DNA of 64,000 nucleotides from JBCCDY01 sp039030555 (GTDB lineage Bacteria > Bacteroidota > Bacteroidia > Cytophagales > Cyclobacteriaceae), in the NCBI GenBank assembly GCA_039030555.1, contig JBCCDY010000001.1:186001-250000 (forward strand). The letters run 5' to 3'. Shown here piece after piece: positions 16,176 through 24,945 of the stretch. Position numbers and translations under genes: made by a program. The stretch's first letter is position 1, and every line of letters starts with the position of its first letter. The notes beneath the pieces are model-generated. The model made no database searches. It was given only the letters and a program-made list of their open reading frames with translations, and was not told where the DNA came from.

Positions 16176-17888
16176 ATGCAAGAATTAAACGATATTCTAA
16201 ACCTTATTAATGGTTATATTAGTGGAGATTGGTTTGTATTCTTTCTCTTAGGAACCGGTCTTTTCTTTACTATATACCTCAAGTTTCCACAAATACGGTA
16301 TTTCAAGCATGCCCTCAGGGTAGTCAGAGGAAAATACGATAAAGATGATGATGAGGGTGATGCTTCTCACTTTCAGGCTTTGGCCACAGCACTTTCCGGT
16401 ACGGTTGGAACGGGTAATATTGGAGGTGTTGCTTTAGCAGTTCACTTAGGAGGCCCAGCCGCATTATTCTGGATGTTAGTAACCGCGATGCTGGGTATGA
16501 CCTCTAAGTTTGTAGAAGTTACCTTATCTCACAAATACAGGGAAAAAGCTCAGGATGGATCTATTGCCGGTGGTCCGATGTACTATATGAAACAAAGGCT
16601 CAACCTCAAATTAAGTAACGGAAGAGTATTAAATACGGGAAAATGGCTAGGAGCCCTTTTCGCAGTAGCGACCATACTTTCTTCTTTTGGCACGGGTAGC
16701 CTTCCTCAAATTAATAACATTGCTACCTCTCTTTATGCCACTTTTGGTATTGACCAAATGATTACGGGCGGAGTTTTGGCTGTATTTCTCGCTTTGGTCA
16801 TTCTTGGCGGAATCAAGCGAATTGTCAAAGTTACTGAGAAGCTGGTTCCCTTTATGGCTGTCGTCTACTTCATTGGAGCCTTAGCAGTCATTTTTTATAA
16901 TATTGAAAATGTAATCCCCTCTTTCGTTTCCATATTTTCAGATATTTTCTCGGGAACAGCAGCTGCAGGAGGTTTTCTTGGAGCCACACTTTCTTTCGCT
17001 TTTAATATGGGTGTAAACAGAGGGCTTTTCTCTAACGAAGCCGGACAGGGTTCTGCTCCTATTGCCCACTCTGCCGCGAGAGCCCATGAACCGGTATCGG
17101 AAGGGATGGTAGCTATACTTGAGCCTTTTATCGATACTATTATCATTTGTACGATCACGGGCTTGGTATTGCTTTCATCAGGTGCATGGAACGATAAATA
17201 TCAAAATGATTTTCAATATGCTGATATTGATATTCTGAACGGATCTTATGACGAAAGCGCCTCAGAAGATATTGAAAGCTTATCGTCTTACCTTCTAACG
17301 GGAAGTACCGAAAATGCAAAACCTTTCTCTGGGCAAATTGAAGTACAGGATGGTGAAATTCTTTCTGATGTAACCTTAATACATGCTCGCTCAGTAGCTG
17401 AAGAAGTCAAAATAACCGAAAAAGGGAAAGCCTTTACCGGAACTATTGAAATTTCAGAAGGCGATGTAGTGGACCAGAAATTATTAGTATTCAGTGGAAA
17501 ATCATTGATCCACAGTGCTCCCCTAACTACAGAGGCTTTTAAAAGAAGTTATTTTGGGGATTACGGACAGTACATCGTTGCCATAGGCCTTTTACTATTT
17601 GCATTCTCAACAGCAATCTCCTGGTCATACTATGGTGGTAGAGCAACTACTTATTTGTTCGGGTCAAGCAAGGTTATCTATTATAGAATTGTGTATGTGA
17701 TCGGTTTTTTCCTGGCTGCCTTCACAGATACAACCATCATCTGGACATTGTCCGGGATAACCATTGCGCTTATGACAATTCCCAACCTATTCGGAATTTT
17801 ATTACTTCACAGGGAAATGAAAGATACTGTTGATGAATACTGGAAAGGTTTTAATGAAGAGTATCCTGACAAAAATTCCCCAGATTAA
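16176..17888 (+). CDS. AGCS-family sodium:alanine/amino acid symporter with extra-membrane insertion
   Basis: A 570-residue secondary transporter of the AGCS family (sodium-coupled uptake of alanine or glycine). Family features include the sodium-site region HFQALATALSGTVGTGNIGGVALA, GPAALFWMLVTAMLGMTSKF, and FAFNMGVNRGLFSNEAGQGSAPIAHSAA. Between the helices ending near residue 335 and beginning near 460 lies an unusual hydrophilic insertion of about 110 residues containing two similar beta-like repeats (FSGQIEVQDGE and FTGTIEISEGD). Standard family members are about 450-480 residues, so the insertion explains the extra length. The symporter gene downstream begins three bases after the stop. 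Confidence 0.88.
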   Translation: MQELNDILNLINGYISGDWFVFFLLGTGLFFTIYLKFPQIRYFKHALRVVRGKYDKDDDEGDASHFQALATALSGTVGTGNIGGVALAVHLGGPAALFWMLVTAMLGMTSKFVEVTLSHKYREKAQDGSIAGGPMYYMKQRLNLKLSNGRVLNTGKWLGALFAVATILSSFGTGSLPQINNIATSLYATFGIDQMITGGVLAVFLALVILGGIKRIVKVTEKLVPFMAVVYFIGALAVIFYNIENVIPSFVSIFSDIFSGTAAAGGFLGATLSFAFNMGVNRGLFSNEAGQGSAPIAHSAARAHEPVSEGMVAILEPFIDTIIICTITGLVLLSSGAWNDKYQNDFQYADIDILNGSYDESASEDIESLSSYLLTGSTENAKPFSGQIEVQDGEILSDVTLIHARSVAEEVKITEKGKAFTGTIEISEGDVVDQKLLVFSGKSLIHSAPLTTEAFKRSYFGDYGQYIVAIGLLLFAFSTAISWSYYGGRATTYLFGSSKVIYYRIVYVIGFFLAAFTDTTIIWTLSGITIALMTIPNLFGILLLHREMKDTVDEYWKGFNEEYPDKNSPD

Positions 17889-17891
17889 AAG

Positions 17892-19370
17892 ATGACCCTG
17901 GAATACATCATTCTTGGTCTTTATTTCCTCATACTTTTTGGTATCGGGTACTTCGCCTCCAAAAAGATCCATAGTATTGAAGATTACTATGTAGGAGGAA
18001 AAAAACTCAACTTCTGGATTGTGGCCTTTTCTTCACGGGCTACTGGAGAATCGGCCTGGTTATTATTAGGGCTTACGGGGATGGGAGCTGTAGCCGGAAT
18101 TAGTGCTTACTGGGTAGTACTCGGTGAGGTTATCGGGGTTTCAGTAGCCTGGTTTTTCATGGCAAAACCCTTTAAGCATTTGACGGATCAATACAATTCC
18201 ATTACAATTCCCGATTATTTAGTAAGTCGCTTCAATAGCAAGACTAATTTTCTGAGGGCGACCGCCGCTACTACCCTAGCTCTTTTTGTGGTTATTTATG
18301 TAAGCGCTCAAATTGATGCTACCGGAAAAGCATTTGAGACTTTTCTAGATATCGACTACTACACAGGGGCTATCGTTGGTTTCGTGATAGTTGTCGCATA
18401 CATTTTTACCGGGGGGTTTGTAGCCGTTGCCTGGTCTGATGTTTTCCAGGGGGCTTTGATGTTTGCCGGATTGGTAATCTTACCCATTGTAGGGCTTTTT
18501 GCCTTCGAAGGCGGACTTTTCTCAAGTCTCAGTAAAGTCGATCCCGATCTACTGGATATCTGGGGTTCCGGTGGCCTAACATTTTTCAATGTTGCCACCA
18601 TTATGGGCTTTCTTTTCATTGGCCTGGGTTTTATGGGTTCACCCCAGATCTTCGTAAGGTTCATGTCCATAAAAAGTGAGGCGGAGATTAAAAAAGGTAG
18701 ATGGGTTGCCATTTTATTTACTTTACTGGCTGATATCGGGGCTGTGACCATAGGTCTTATAGGAAGAATACTGTTTACCGAATCCGGGGCTGATCCCGAA
18801 TTGGCACTAGGCATATCAGGAGAGAATGTACTTCCTATGCTGGTTGAAAATCTTATGCCTGCGATAGTAGTGGGGATTTATATCGCTATTATTTTGTCCG
18901 CCATAATGAGCACTATTGATTCCTTATTGGTAGTTGCTTCTAGTGCCATCACAAGGGATTTTTATCAGCAAATATTCCGCCCTGATCTTAAGAACGATAA
19001 TTTATCAACGCTCTCCAGAAAAGTCACTTTACTTTTAGCTTTTTCAGCCTTAGGCATAGCGATGCTAGTTGCTATCTTATCACCCACCAGAACAATCTTC
19101 TGGTTCGTCATATTTGGCTGGTCAGGAATTGCAGCAACTTTTTGTCCGGTGATTATTTTATCGCTGTTTTGGAAGTCTTATAATGAAAATGGGGCACTTG
19201 CGTCTATGATATCTGGCTTTCTCTCTGTACCAATATTCAAATTCTTAGTACCTCTACTCCCGGGAGTAGGAAAGTACTTTGTTCAAATGGACGTAATGTT
19301 CCCTTCTTTTGTGATAGCCTTCGTATTTGGATTCATATTCACAAAAATGAATGGAGCTTCTGCAAACTAA
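17892..19370 (+). CDS. SSS-family sodium:solute symporter, PutP (proline)-like
   Basis: A 492-residue symporter of the SSS family with about 13 helices. PutP-like features are YYVGGKKLNFWIVAFSSRATGESAWLLLG near the N-terminus, the sodium-site segment AIILSAIMSTIDSLLVVASSA, and WSDVFQGALMFAGL. The sequence around ATGESAWLLLGLTG is closest to proline carriers, but substrate specificity is inferred. It is three bases downstream of the AGCS gene, so the pair forms an amino acid uptake operon that probably serves growth on protein-derived nutrients. Confidence 0.85.
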   Translation: MTLEYIILGLYFLILFGIGYFASKKIHSIEDYYVGGKKLNFWIVAFSSRATGESAWLLLGLTGMGAVAGISAYWVVLGEVIGVSVAWFFMAKPFKHLTDQYNSITIPDYLVSRFNSKTNFLRATAATTLALFVVIYVSAQIDATGKAFETFLDIDYYTGAIVGFVIVVAYIFTGGFVAVAWSDVFQGALMFAGLVILPIVGLFAFEGGLFSSLSKVDPDLLDIWGSGGLTFFNVATIMGFLFIGLGFMGSPQIFVRFMSIKSEAEIKKGRWVAILFTLLADIGAVTIGLIGRILFTESGADPELALGISGENVLPMLVENLMPAIVVGIYIAIILSAIMSTIDSLLVVASSAITRDFYQQIFRPDLKNDNLSTLSRKVTLLLAFSALGIAMLVAILSPTRTIFWFVIFGWSGIAATFCPVIILSLFWKSYNENGALASMISGFLSVPIFKFLVPLLPGVGKYFVQMDVMFPSFVIAFVFGFIFTKMNGASAN

Positions 19371-19409
19371 TTGAGATTTTTTGACGTTCTATCTGTATAT
19401 TTACTACCA

Positions 19410-19916
19410 ATGAAGAAGGTCTGCTTTCTTATTTTTTCATATACCTTATTAATAATGGGGTGTTCTGATGGAGGTTCTGGAGAATTCACTGGTCAAGAAC
19501 TAACGTTTCCTATGGTTGCAGGTCCTGATCAAAACATTAGCGGTCAGGTTACTTTAAGAGAAACCAGCAATGGTTTTACTAACATAGAAGTTTCCCTTAC
19601 GGGCACAATTGCGGGATTTACACATCCAGTACATCTTCATGACGGAAATATTGAAAAAGTTGACGCTGCTGTATTAGCTCTGCTTGAGTCTTTAAATGGA
19701 TCAAGTGGAGAAAGTAATTCGACTTTGCAATTCCTTGCCGATGAAACTGAAATTAAGTTTGAGGATTTAGCAAATGGAGATTTTCATATTAAGGTCCATC
19801 AAGCCGCCGTCGGTGCGGAGAAAGATATAATTCTAGCTGCAGGTAACATTGGCAGTGCTTTTGAGGGTCAGTTGAGTACAGAGAATTCAACGATCACCGT
19901 TTGTCAAAGCAAATAA
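19410..19916 (+). CDS. Small lipoprotein, CHRD-like domain
   Basis: An in-frame TTG at 19371 exists, but ATG 19410 gives a lipoprotein signal (MKKVCFLIFSYTLLIMGCSDGG) with lipidated Cys17, for 168 residues. The mature part is beta-rich and holds a histidine-bearing segment (AGFTHPVHLHDGN) and a second one (FHIKVHQAA). This combination, with alternating strands and His pairs, resembles CHRD domains found in secreted bacterial proteins, though similarity is limited. Its 3' end overlaps the next gene's TTG start by 16 bases, suggesting coupling to the T9SS-sorted protein. Confidence 0.6.
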   Translation: MKKVCFLIFSYTLLIMGCSDGGSGEFTGQELTFPMVAGPDQNISGQVTLRETSNGFTNIEVSLTGTIAGFTHPVHLHDGNIEKVDAAVLALLESLNGSSGESNSTLQFLADETEIKFEDLANGDFHIKVHQAAVGAEKDIILAAGNIGSAFEGQLSTENSTITVCQSK

Positions 19917-22060
19917 TTTTTTTTTCGAAACTAAGTTTAATATTCATTTACAGCTTTCTTTTAGTGGCTGTAACATTCAATTCTTTTGCACAAACACTTT
20001 TAACACCACTCAACGACATAAGCATTGTTAAAAACGATAATGCGCTTGAATTAAGCTTCGCTGGTGGTATAAACTCATCTCAATTTAATACGCTCGATAT
20101 TGATTTCGACAACGATGCCGATCTCATCGTTTTCGATCGTTCAAGCAATACATTTTCCGTATTCATTAACGAGTCCGGTTCATACGTTTTTGAGTACGAC
20201 TACGCTGTCACTTTTCCAGAAGGAATTGAGAATTGGGTTGTCTTCAGGGACTTCGATCAAGATGGGCTAAAAGATCTATTCACTAGCGTTCCAGCTGGAA
20301 TGAAAGTCTACAAGCAGATTCAAGAAGAAGGCTCAAATTTCCCTAGCTGGCAACTCTTCACAGACCCACTATTAGCTTTTGGACTAAGCAGCGTTTTAAA
20401 CTTACAATTAAATGGTACCGATATTCCAGCCATAGAAGACCTTGATTCCGATGGCGATCTTGACATTGTGGTTTTCGATTTTGCCAGTGGAAACAATATG
20501 CGTATGTATCGTAATAATGCTGTTCAGGAAGATCGCCCGGATACATTGATCTTACGGCTTGAAACAAGCCAATGGGGAGGACTGACTGAATGTGATTGTT
20601 TAGATTTCCAATTTGGCGATGAAGCCTGCGGAACAAATCAACGTTTGGAACATGTGAGTGGAAAAGCAATGCTTCTTACTGACCTTGATGCCGATAACGA
20701 TATGGATTTTCTTTTTGGTGATGAAGGCTGTAATAACCTTAGTGTTTTTTTCAATGAGGGAACACCTACAGATGATCTTTTCACCGAATTCGATATTAAC
20801 TCATTTCCACCGATCAGCACTTTTGATTTTATAGATTTTCCGGCTGCTTTTTTAGAAGACGTTACATTCGATGGCTTTCCGGATCTTCTAATCTCTCCAA
20901 ATTTCAGGTTTTCAACTGTTACAGGTGTTGATTTTGAAGAGAACGTCTGGATGTTTGAAGGAAGCTCCACTATAGGTTCTTTCGATAATACCCCAGTTAA
21001 TTTTTTGCAAGAAGAAATGTTTGATGCAGGGCTTCAATCTTATCCGGCCTTACATGATATGGATAATGATAATGACCTGGATATTTTCGTAGGAAGCGAT
21101 AAAGGTATGGTTACGATTCTGGAGAATACGGGTGAAAGTTTTGTTATTGTAGATGAAGACTTTCTGTTTCTTAGTACTCAAAATTTCACCTATGTTCGAC
21201 CACAATTTGAAGATATAAATGGGGACGGTCTTGAAGACTTTATAGTCTCTACAGCGACCAGCCCGGCAACTTCAGCTGAGATATCATACTTCCTTAAAGA
21301 GGCAGGAGGAACATTCGATAATGAAGCCCGCTCACTTAATTTTAGCCACTTCCAATTGGAAAACCCTTTGGTAATACCGACCGATGAAGAGGAAACACCT
21401 AGAATTCTAATTGGTACCTTCATTGGCAATATAGAAGAATGGAGAAATGAAGGAACACTAGAAAACCCTGACTATGTACGTTTTACAGACCGTTTTTTGG
21501 ATATTATTCCCAATGGGCTTTTTGGAAATTTAAATTTAGCCAGTGCTGATATTGATTTTGATGGACAGAATGATTTGATCACTACGGATTTTAGTGGAAG
21601 CACTAACGTATATCCGAATTTCTCTGCCCAAGGGAAAATCGCTGTCTCCATTCAGAATAATTTGATAGAAAATAATGAAGGCACAAGGTTTGGCTTCATT
21701 TCATTCCCGGTGATTGGTGATCTTTTCAATTCCGGAAAGAACCAATTGGTTTTAGGAAATAATCTGGGTGGTTTGCAACTCTTTGAATTTTCAGGAGAAG
21801 GAATACCAACGAGCCCTGGCGAGAACGCTGAAAATATCATTGTGTTTCCTAACCCTTTAAACGGCTCCAGGTTAAGGATTAACTCAAGTGCTTCTTTCGT
21901 TGGAAAGATAGTAGACCTGGCAGGCTCAATCGTTATTGATGACATAACTGTAAATGCCGGTATAACTGAATTGGAAATCGCTAATGTGCTAAACGATGGG
22001 CTTTATATACTGAGCTCACAAGACGGAAGATTTCAGACCAGACTGGTCGTTAACAGATAA
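19901..22060 (+). CDS. T9SS-exported FG-GAP/VCBS repeat protein
   Basis: A 719-residue secreted protein that begins with TTG at 19901 inside the upstream lipoprotein gene; the following residues (SKQIIFFSKLSLIFIYSFLLVAV ... FAQ) form a good signal peptide and no ATG offers one. The body has calcium-binding-like FG-GAP/VCBS repeats with motifs such as DFDNDADLIVFD, DLDSDGDLDIVVFD, DLDADNDMDFLFGD, DMDNDNDLDIFVGS and DINGDGLEDFIVS, consistent with a seven-bladed propeller. The C-terminal 70 residues (NIIVFPNPLNG ... GLYIL ... RLVVNR) match a type A T9SS sorting domain, so it is exported and anchored or released at the surface. Confidence 0.88.
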   Translation: MSKQIIFFSKLSLIFIYSFLLVAVTFNSFAQTLLTPLNDISIVKNDNALELSFAGGINSSQFNTLDIDFDNDADLIVFDRSSNTFSVFINESGSYVFEYDYAVTFPEGIENWVVFRDFDQDGLKDLFTSVPAGMKVYKQIQEEGSNFPSWQLFTDPLLAFGLSSVLNLQLNGTDIPAIEDLDSDGDLDIVVFDFASGNNMRMYRNNAVQEDRPDTLILRLETSQWGGLTECDCLDFQFGDEACGTNQRLEHVSGKAMLLTDLDADNDMDFLFGDEGCNNLSVFFNEGTPTDDLFTEFDINSFPPISTFDFIDFPAAFLEDVTFDGFPDLLISPNFRFSTVTGVDFEENVWMFEGSSTIGSFDNTPVNFLQEEMFDAGLQSYPALHDMDNDNDLDIFVGSDKGMVTILENTGESFVIVDEDFLFLSTQNFTYVRPQFEDINGDGLEDFIVSTATSPATSAEISYFLKEAGGTFDNEARSLNFSHFQLENPLVIPTDEEETPRILIGTFIGNIEEWRNEGTLENPDYVRFTDRFLDIIPNGLFGNLNLASADIDFDGQNDLITTDFSGSTNVYPNFSAQGKIAVSIQNNLIENNEGTRFGFISFPVIGDLFNSGKNQLVLGNNLGGLQLFEFSGEGIPTSPGENAENIIVFPNPLNGSRLRINSSASFVGKIVDLAGSIVIDDITVNAGITELEIANVLNDGLYILSSQDGRFQTRLVVNR

Positions 22061-22178
22061 ATAAAAAATCCTGGAAACCAGTTATCTAAAAGTTAGAGTT
22101 CCAAGAAATTCTTTTGATTAAAGTCTCCCTTTAAAAAGTATTTTTCGAAACTAATTTATTGTCAATATCGTTATACGA

Positions 22179-22188
22179 ACAAACTTGT
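22179..22188 (+). promoter_or_regulatory. Candidate TetR operator just upstream of the TetR start
   Basis: ACAAACTTGT at 22179-22188 is a perfect palindrome (ACAA-AC-TTGT) lying six bases before the ATG at 22195. TetR regulators often repress their own promoter through a short palindrome in this position. Only the palindrome is seen; regulation is inferred. Confidence 0.35.
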
Positions 22189-22194
22189 CTGTCT

Positions 22195-22755
22195 ATGACT
22201 AGAAATTCAATTCCTGTAAAAGAGAGAATACTATCTACAGCTTCTAAACTATTCTATGAAAAAGGGTACAATAGAACCGGCATTAACGAGATTTTAAAGG
22301 AGTCTAAAGTGGCAAAAGCAAGCATGTACGAGCACTTTGGTTCGAAAGACGCTATTTTTTTGCAATGCCTTCAGAGAATGGATGAGGGTCTTCAGAATCG
22401 AGTTAAACCATTCATTCAGAAAGCTAAACCGGGTATTGATAAAGTTCTTTCCGTGTTTGAATTCTTAGAATCTTTTTGTCCGGAAGAAAATTTTCGCGGA
22501 TGCTGGTGCTTAAATACCATATCTGAGATACCTCAGGATAAAACAGAAATACTTTCGGAAATAAGGGTTCAAAAAGCTCGCTTCAGAGAGCTGATCAGAA
22601 AAACAGTAAAAGAAAATCTTCCGGAAGTCAACGAATGCAAAGTTGCAAATCAAATCTACTTATTGTACGAGGCAGCCATTATAGAGGCACAGATCGAAAA
22701 TGATCTATGGCCGGTTTTCTCTGCAAAGGACACGGCTAAAAGCTTGTTGTCCTGA
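22195..22755 (+). CDS. TetR/AcrR-family transcriptional regulator
   Basis: A 186-residue repressor. An in-frame TTG lies at 22159, but ATG 22195 gives the compact N-terminus MTRNSIPVKERILSTASKLF. The HTH spans about 27-46 of this form, with TGINEILKESKVAKASMYEHFGSKDAIFLQCL, typical of TetR. The C-terminal part, with CWCLNTISEIP and a later helical stretch, is the ligand-binding and dimerisation domain. An SDR oxidoreductase gene begins 41 bases downstream and is the likely regulated target. Confidence 0.9.
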   Translation: MTRNSIPVKERILSTASKLFYEKGYNRTGINEILKESKVAKASMYEHFGSKDAIFLQCLQRMDEGLQNRVKPFIQKAKPGIDKVLSVFEFLESFCPEENFRGCWCLNTISEIPQDKTEILSEIRVQKARFRELIRKTVKENLPEVNECKVANQIYLLYEAAIIEAQIENDLWPVFSAKDTAKSLLS

Positions 22756-22796
22756 TGCTTTAATCACGTAATTAAACACAAATAAATAAATTCACA

Positions 22797-23561
22797 ATGA
22801 CTAAACTTAGTGGAAAGGTAGCACTCATTATTGGAGGAAGTAGTGGCATCGGAAGAGCTACTACCGAGCATCTTGCAAAAGAAGGTATTAAGGTTCATTC
22901 TGTTGGAACTAATCCTGAAAAACTAAACGATCTGAAAAATTCAGACTCTTCTGGTAATGTAGAAACGCATCAAATAGATATTACCGATTCAGCTGATCTC
23001 GAAAAGCTTACTTCACTGATCGAAAACGAGAGCTCAATTGATTACCTGGTAAATGCATCAGGAATTTTTGGCCCAAAGCCATTTCTTGAGCATACAATAG
23101 AAGATTATAACTCATATCTTGATCTTAACAGGGGATTCTTTTTCATCACGCAGGCGGTAGCTAAAAAAATGAAATCCAATGAAAGCGGAAGCATCGTTTT
23201 CGTTGGGTCTATGTGGGCAAAGCAAGCTGTAAAAGCCACTCCTTCTTCGGCATACTCCATGCAAAAAGCTGGGCTACATTCTTTAACTCAACATTTAGCT
23301 ATGGAATTGGCTGATCATAAAATCAGGGTAAATGCGGTATCACCAGCCGTAGTTGCAACTCCGGTATACGATAGTGTTTTTGGAAGCCGGGAAGCTGCAG
23401 AAAAAGCGCTTGAAGACTTCCATGGTTTCCATCCGATAGGAAAAAATGGAACAGCGGAAGAGGTTGCCAATACCATTGTTTTCCTTTTATCTGATGATGC
23501 TAGTTGGGTAACAGGTGCAAACTGGGATGTTGATGGTGGCGTTATGGCCGGCCGGAATTAA
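22797..23561 (+). CDS. Short-chain dehydrogenase/reductase (SDR) family oxidoreductase
   Basis: A 254-residue classical SDR using NAD(P)H. The dinucleotide motif GGSSGIG is at 13-19, the catalytic Ser138 in FVGSMW, and the YxxxK pair is Tyr153 and Lys157 (SAYSMQKAG). NASG (residues 87-90) and the C-terminal VTGANWDVDGG are also present. The substrate is unknown. It follows the TetR gene and ends at a perfect terminator, so the pair behaves as a small inducible unit, possibly for detoxification or carbonyl reduction. Confidence 0.9.
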   Translation: MTKLSGKVALIIGGSSGIGRATTEHLAKEGIKVHSVGTNPEKLNDLKNSDSSGNVETHQIDITDSADLEKLTSLIENESSIDYLVNASGIFGPKPFLEHTIEDYNSYLDLNRGFFFITQAVAKKMKSNESGSIVFVGSMWAKQAVKATPSSAYSMQKAGLHSLTQHLAMELADHKIRVNAVSPAVVATPVYDSVFGSREAAEKALEDFHGFHPIGKNGTAEEVANTIVFLLSDDASWVTGANWDVDGGVMAGRN

Positions 23562-23570
23562 ATGATCATT

Positions 23571-23606
23571 GCTGTTGAAGGATAATCTCCTTCAACAGCC
23601 TTTTAT
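23571..23606 (+). terminator. Perfect 12-bp terminator after SDR gene
   Basis: GCTGTTGAAGGA (23571-23582) pairs exactly with TCCTTCAACAGC (23588-23599) around a five-base loop and is followed by CTTTTATTG. It starts ten bases after the stop codon and is among the longest stems of the window. Confidence 0.85.
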
Positions 23607-23616
23607 TGTTTAGCTC

Positions 23617-23649
23617 TTTGGCATCGCGGAAAAGGTTCCGTATTTTTTG
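23617..23649 (+). promoter_or_regulatory. Bacteroidota-type promoter for the DUF3137 gene
   Basis: TTTG at 23617-23620, a 20-base spacer, then TATTTTTTG at 23641-23649 match the -33/-7 layout, with one extra base in the -7 element. The ATG at 23668 lies about 15 bases beyond the expected transcription start. Confidence 0.45.
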
Positions 23650-23667
23650 GTTAGAAGACCTTAAAAT

Positions 23668-24768
23668 ATGAATAAGCTTGATAAGCTGGCGCAAGACATT
23701 GAGTATAAAAGAGAGGTACTGGATGAAGCAAGGGCAAAACTGGTAAGCAAACGAAATAAGATCATTGTTTTTGTTATGCTGGCTACCCTAGTTGCAGGAT
23801 GCTCTACTATTGGACAGGCAGGGTTTATCCTTGCAGTAGTTATTCCTATCCCCACCTATTTCTTATACGAATCCCTTATTAAAAAACGTCTGAAAGCACT
23901 CGGGCTTAACGACTTTAGGCGAGATTTTAAAAATCTGGTTTTCGTTCCAGCCCTAGACCATTATTGCGAAAATCTGGTTTATGAGCCGTTTAATAGTATA
24001 CCAAAAGAGGCTTTAGATGATTCAGCCTTATTTCAGAGGTTGGAAAAATTCAAGTACCAGGGCGACGATTACGCACACGGATACTATAGAGGTTATAACT
24101 TCAAATTCTCTGAAATTCACCTTTCTGAAATGCGAACGAGCACGAGTGGAAATACAACTCACAGAAAACGCGTCAGTATTTTTGATGGTGTTCTAATGCA
24201 ACTTGATGTTCCTGATTATTCAGGCTTACGGCTTTTCTTTGTTCCTGCTAAAAAGGCATCCCAACCTTCTGTAGACCTTACTAAGATCAAGTTCAAAAGA
24301 GATTCGAATATGAGCTTGCAAGAACAAAGGGCATATAATCTTCAGCTTGTTTCGACCAGTTTTAACTCGTTTTTGTGGAAACCAGATAAGTCAGGATTTG
24401 AGTTGAAAGAGGTCGAAGCGCCTGCTTCAGCAACTCACTTTAAACTCTACACTAATCAAATTGATAAAACAGAAGAAATGAAACACTCAGGTGCTTTCGA
24501 TTATCTGGAGAGCAACCTCATTACTGAAGAGCGAAAAGATGACAAGATGGTCCGTAAAGTAGACGCAAGCGAAATGAGTAATAACTCATTGAGGGGAGCA
24601 TTTTTTAGTTTTAATGAAGGAAAACTGACTGTACTTTTCCCTCATCCCATGCCACAATTTGAACCTGATATTACTAAACCAATTGATCCGGGACTTCTTA
24701 AAGCCAATTTTCAGTACCTAGAAGGCATGTTCAAAATTGTAGACGGTCTTATTAAGGATATCAAATAA
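23668..24768 (+). CDS. DUF3137 domain membrane protein
   Basis: A 366-residue protein. An N-terminal coiled helix (1-25) precedes two adjacent membrane helices at about 32-50 and 52-70, then a large soluble domain (about 90-366). The combination of a two-helix hairpin and a domain containing FKFSEIHLSEMRTST ... FDGVLMQLDVP is typical of DUF3137 proteins, which are of unknown function and often related to galanin-like or membrane stress proteins. A Cys at about residue 45 lies inside the first helix and is probably not a lipobox. It is monocistronic and ends at a bidirectional terminator. Confidence 0.75.
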   Translation: MNKLDKLAQDIEYKREVLDEARAKLVSKRNKIIVFVMLATLVAGCSTIGQAGFILAVVIPIPTYFLYESLIKKRLKALGLNDFRRDFKNLVFVPALDHYCENLVYEPFNSIPKEALDDSALFQRLEKFKYQGDDYAHGYYRGYNFKFSEIHLSEMRTSTSGNTTHRKRVSIFDGVLMQLDVPDYSGLRLFFVPAKKASQPSVDLTKIKFKRDSNMSLQEQRAYNLQLVSTSFNSFLWKPDKSGFELKEVEAPASATHFKLYTNQIDKTEEMKHSGAFDYLESNLITEERKDDKMVRKVDASEMSNNSLRGAFFSFNEGKLTVLFPHPMPQFEPDITKPIDPGLLKANFQYLEGMFKIVDGLIKDIK

Positions 24769-24800
24769 AAAGCCACTCGAAATATATCGAATGGCTTTAA
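24769..24800. terminator. Bidirectional terminator between DUF3137 gene and tRNA-Asn
   Basis: AAAGCCACTCGA (24769-24780) pairs with TCGAATGGCTTT (24787-24798), with a single C/A mismatch, around a six-base loop. Read on the plus strand it follows the DUF3137 stop directly; read on the minus strand it lies three bases beyond the tRNA-Asn gene and is followed by a T-rich run, so it can end both transcripts. Confidence 0.65.
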
Positions 24801-24802
24801 TG

Positions 24803-24876
24803 CTCCTCCTCTTGGGCTCGAACCAAGGACCCTCTGATTAACAGTCAGATGCTCTAACCAGCTGAGCTAAGGAGGA
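24803..24876 (-). tRNA. tRNA-Asn (GTT anticodon)
   Basis: A 74-nt tRNA on the minus strand. The acceptor arm TCCTCCT / AGGAGGA is fully paired, followed by discriminator G. The D arm (GCTCAGCTGGTTAGAGC), the anticodon arm TCTGA-CTGTTAA-TCAGA and the T arm with TTCGAGC are all intact. Anticodon GTT reads the Asn codons AAC/AAU. CCA is not encoded. A terminator hairpin follows the 3' end. Confidence 0.97.
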
Positions 24877-24945
24877 CTGTCTTAAAAAGGAATGCAATAT
24901 TAGGATGTTATCCAGAAACTAGCAACAAACTTCACAGAAAAATTA

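Noticed and set aside
18359..18814. 151-codon minus-strand frame antisense to the SSS symporter
   Set aside because: Its Pro/Ser/Lys-rich content is what results from reading hydrophobic codons backwards; the sense protein has full family motifs.
19918..22154. 14-base repeat TTTTTCGAAACTAA near 19921 and near 22141
   Set aside because: A 14-base match is expected several times by chance in 64 kb of AT-rich sequence, and one copy lies in coding sequence.
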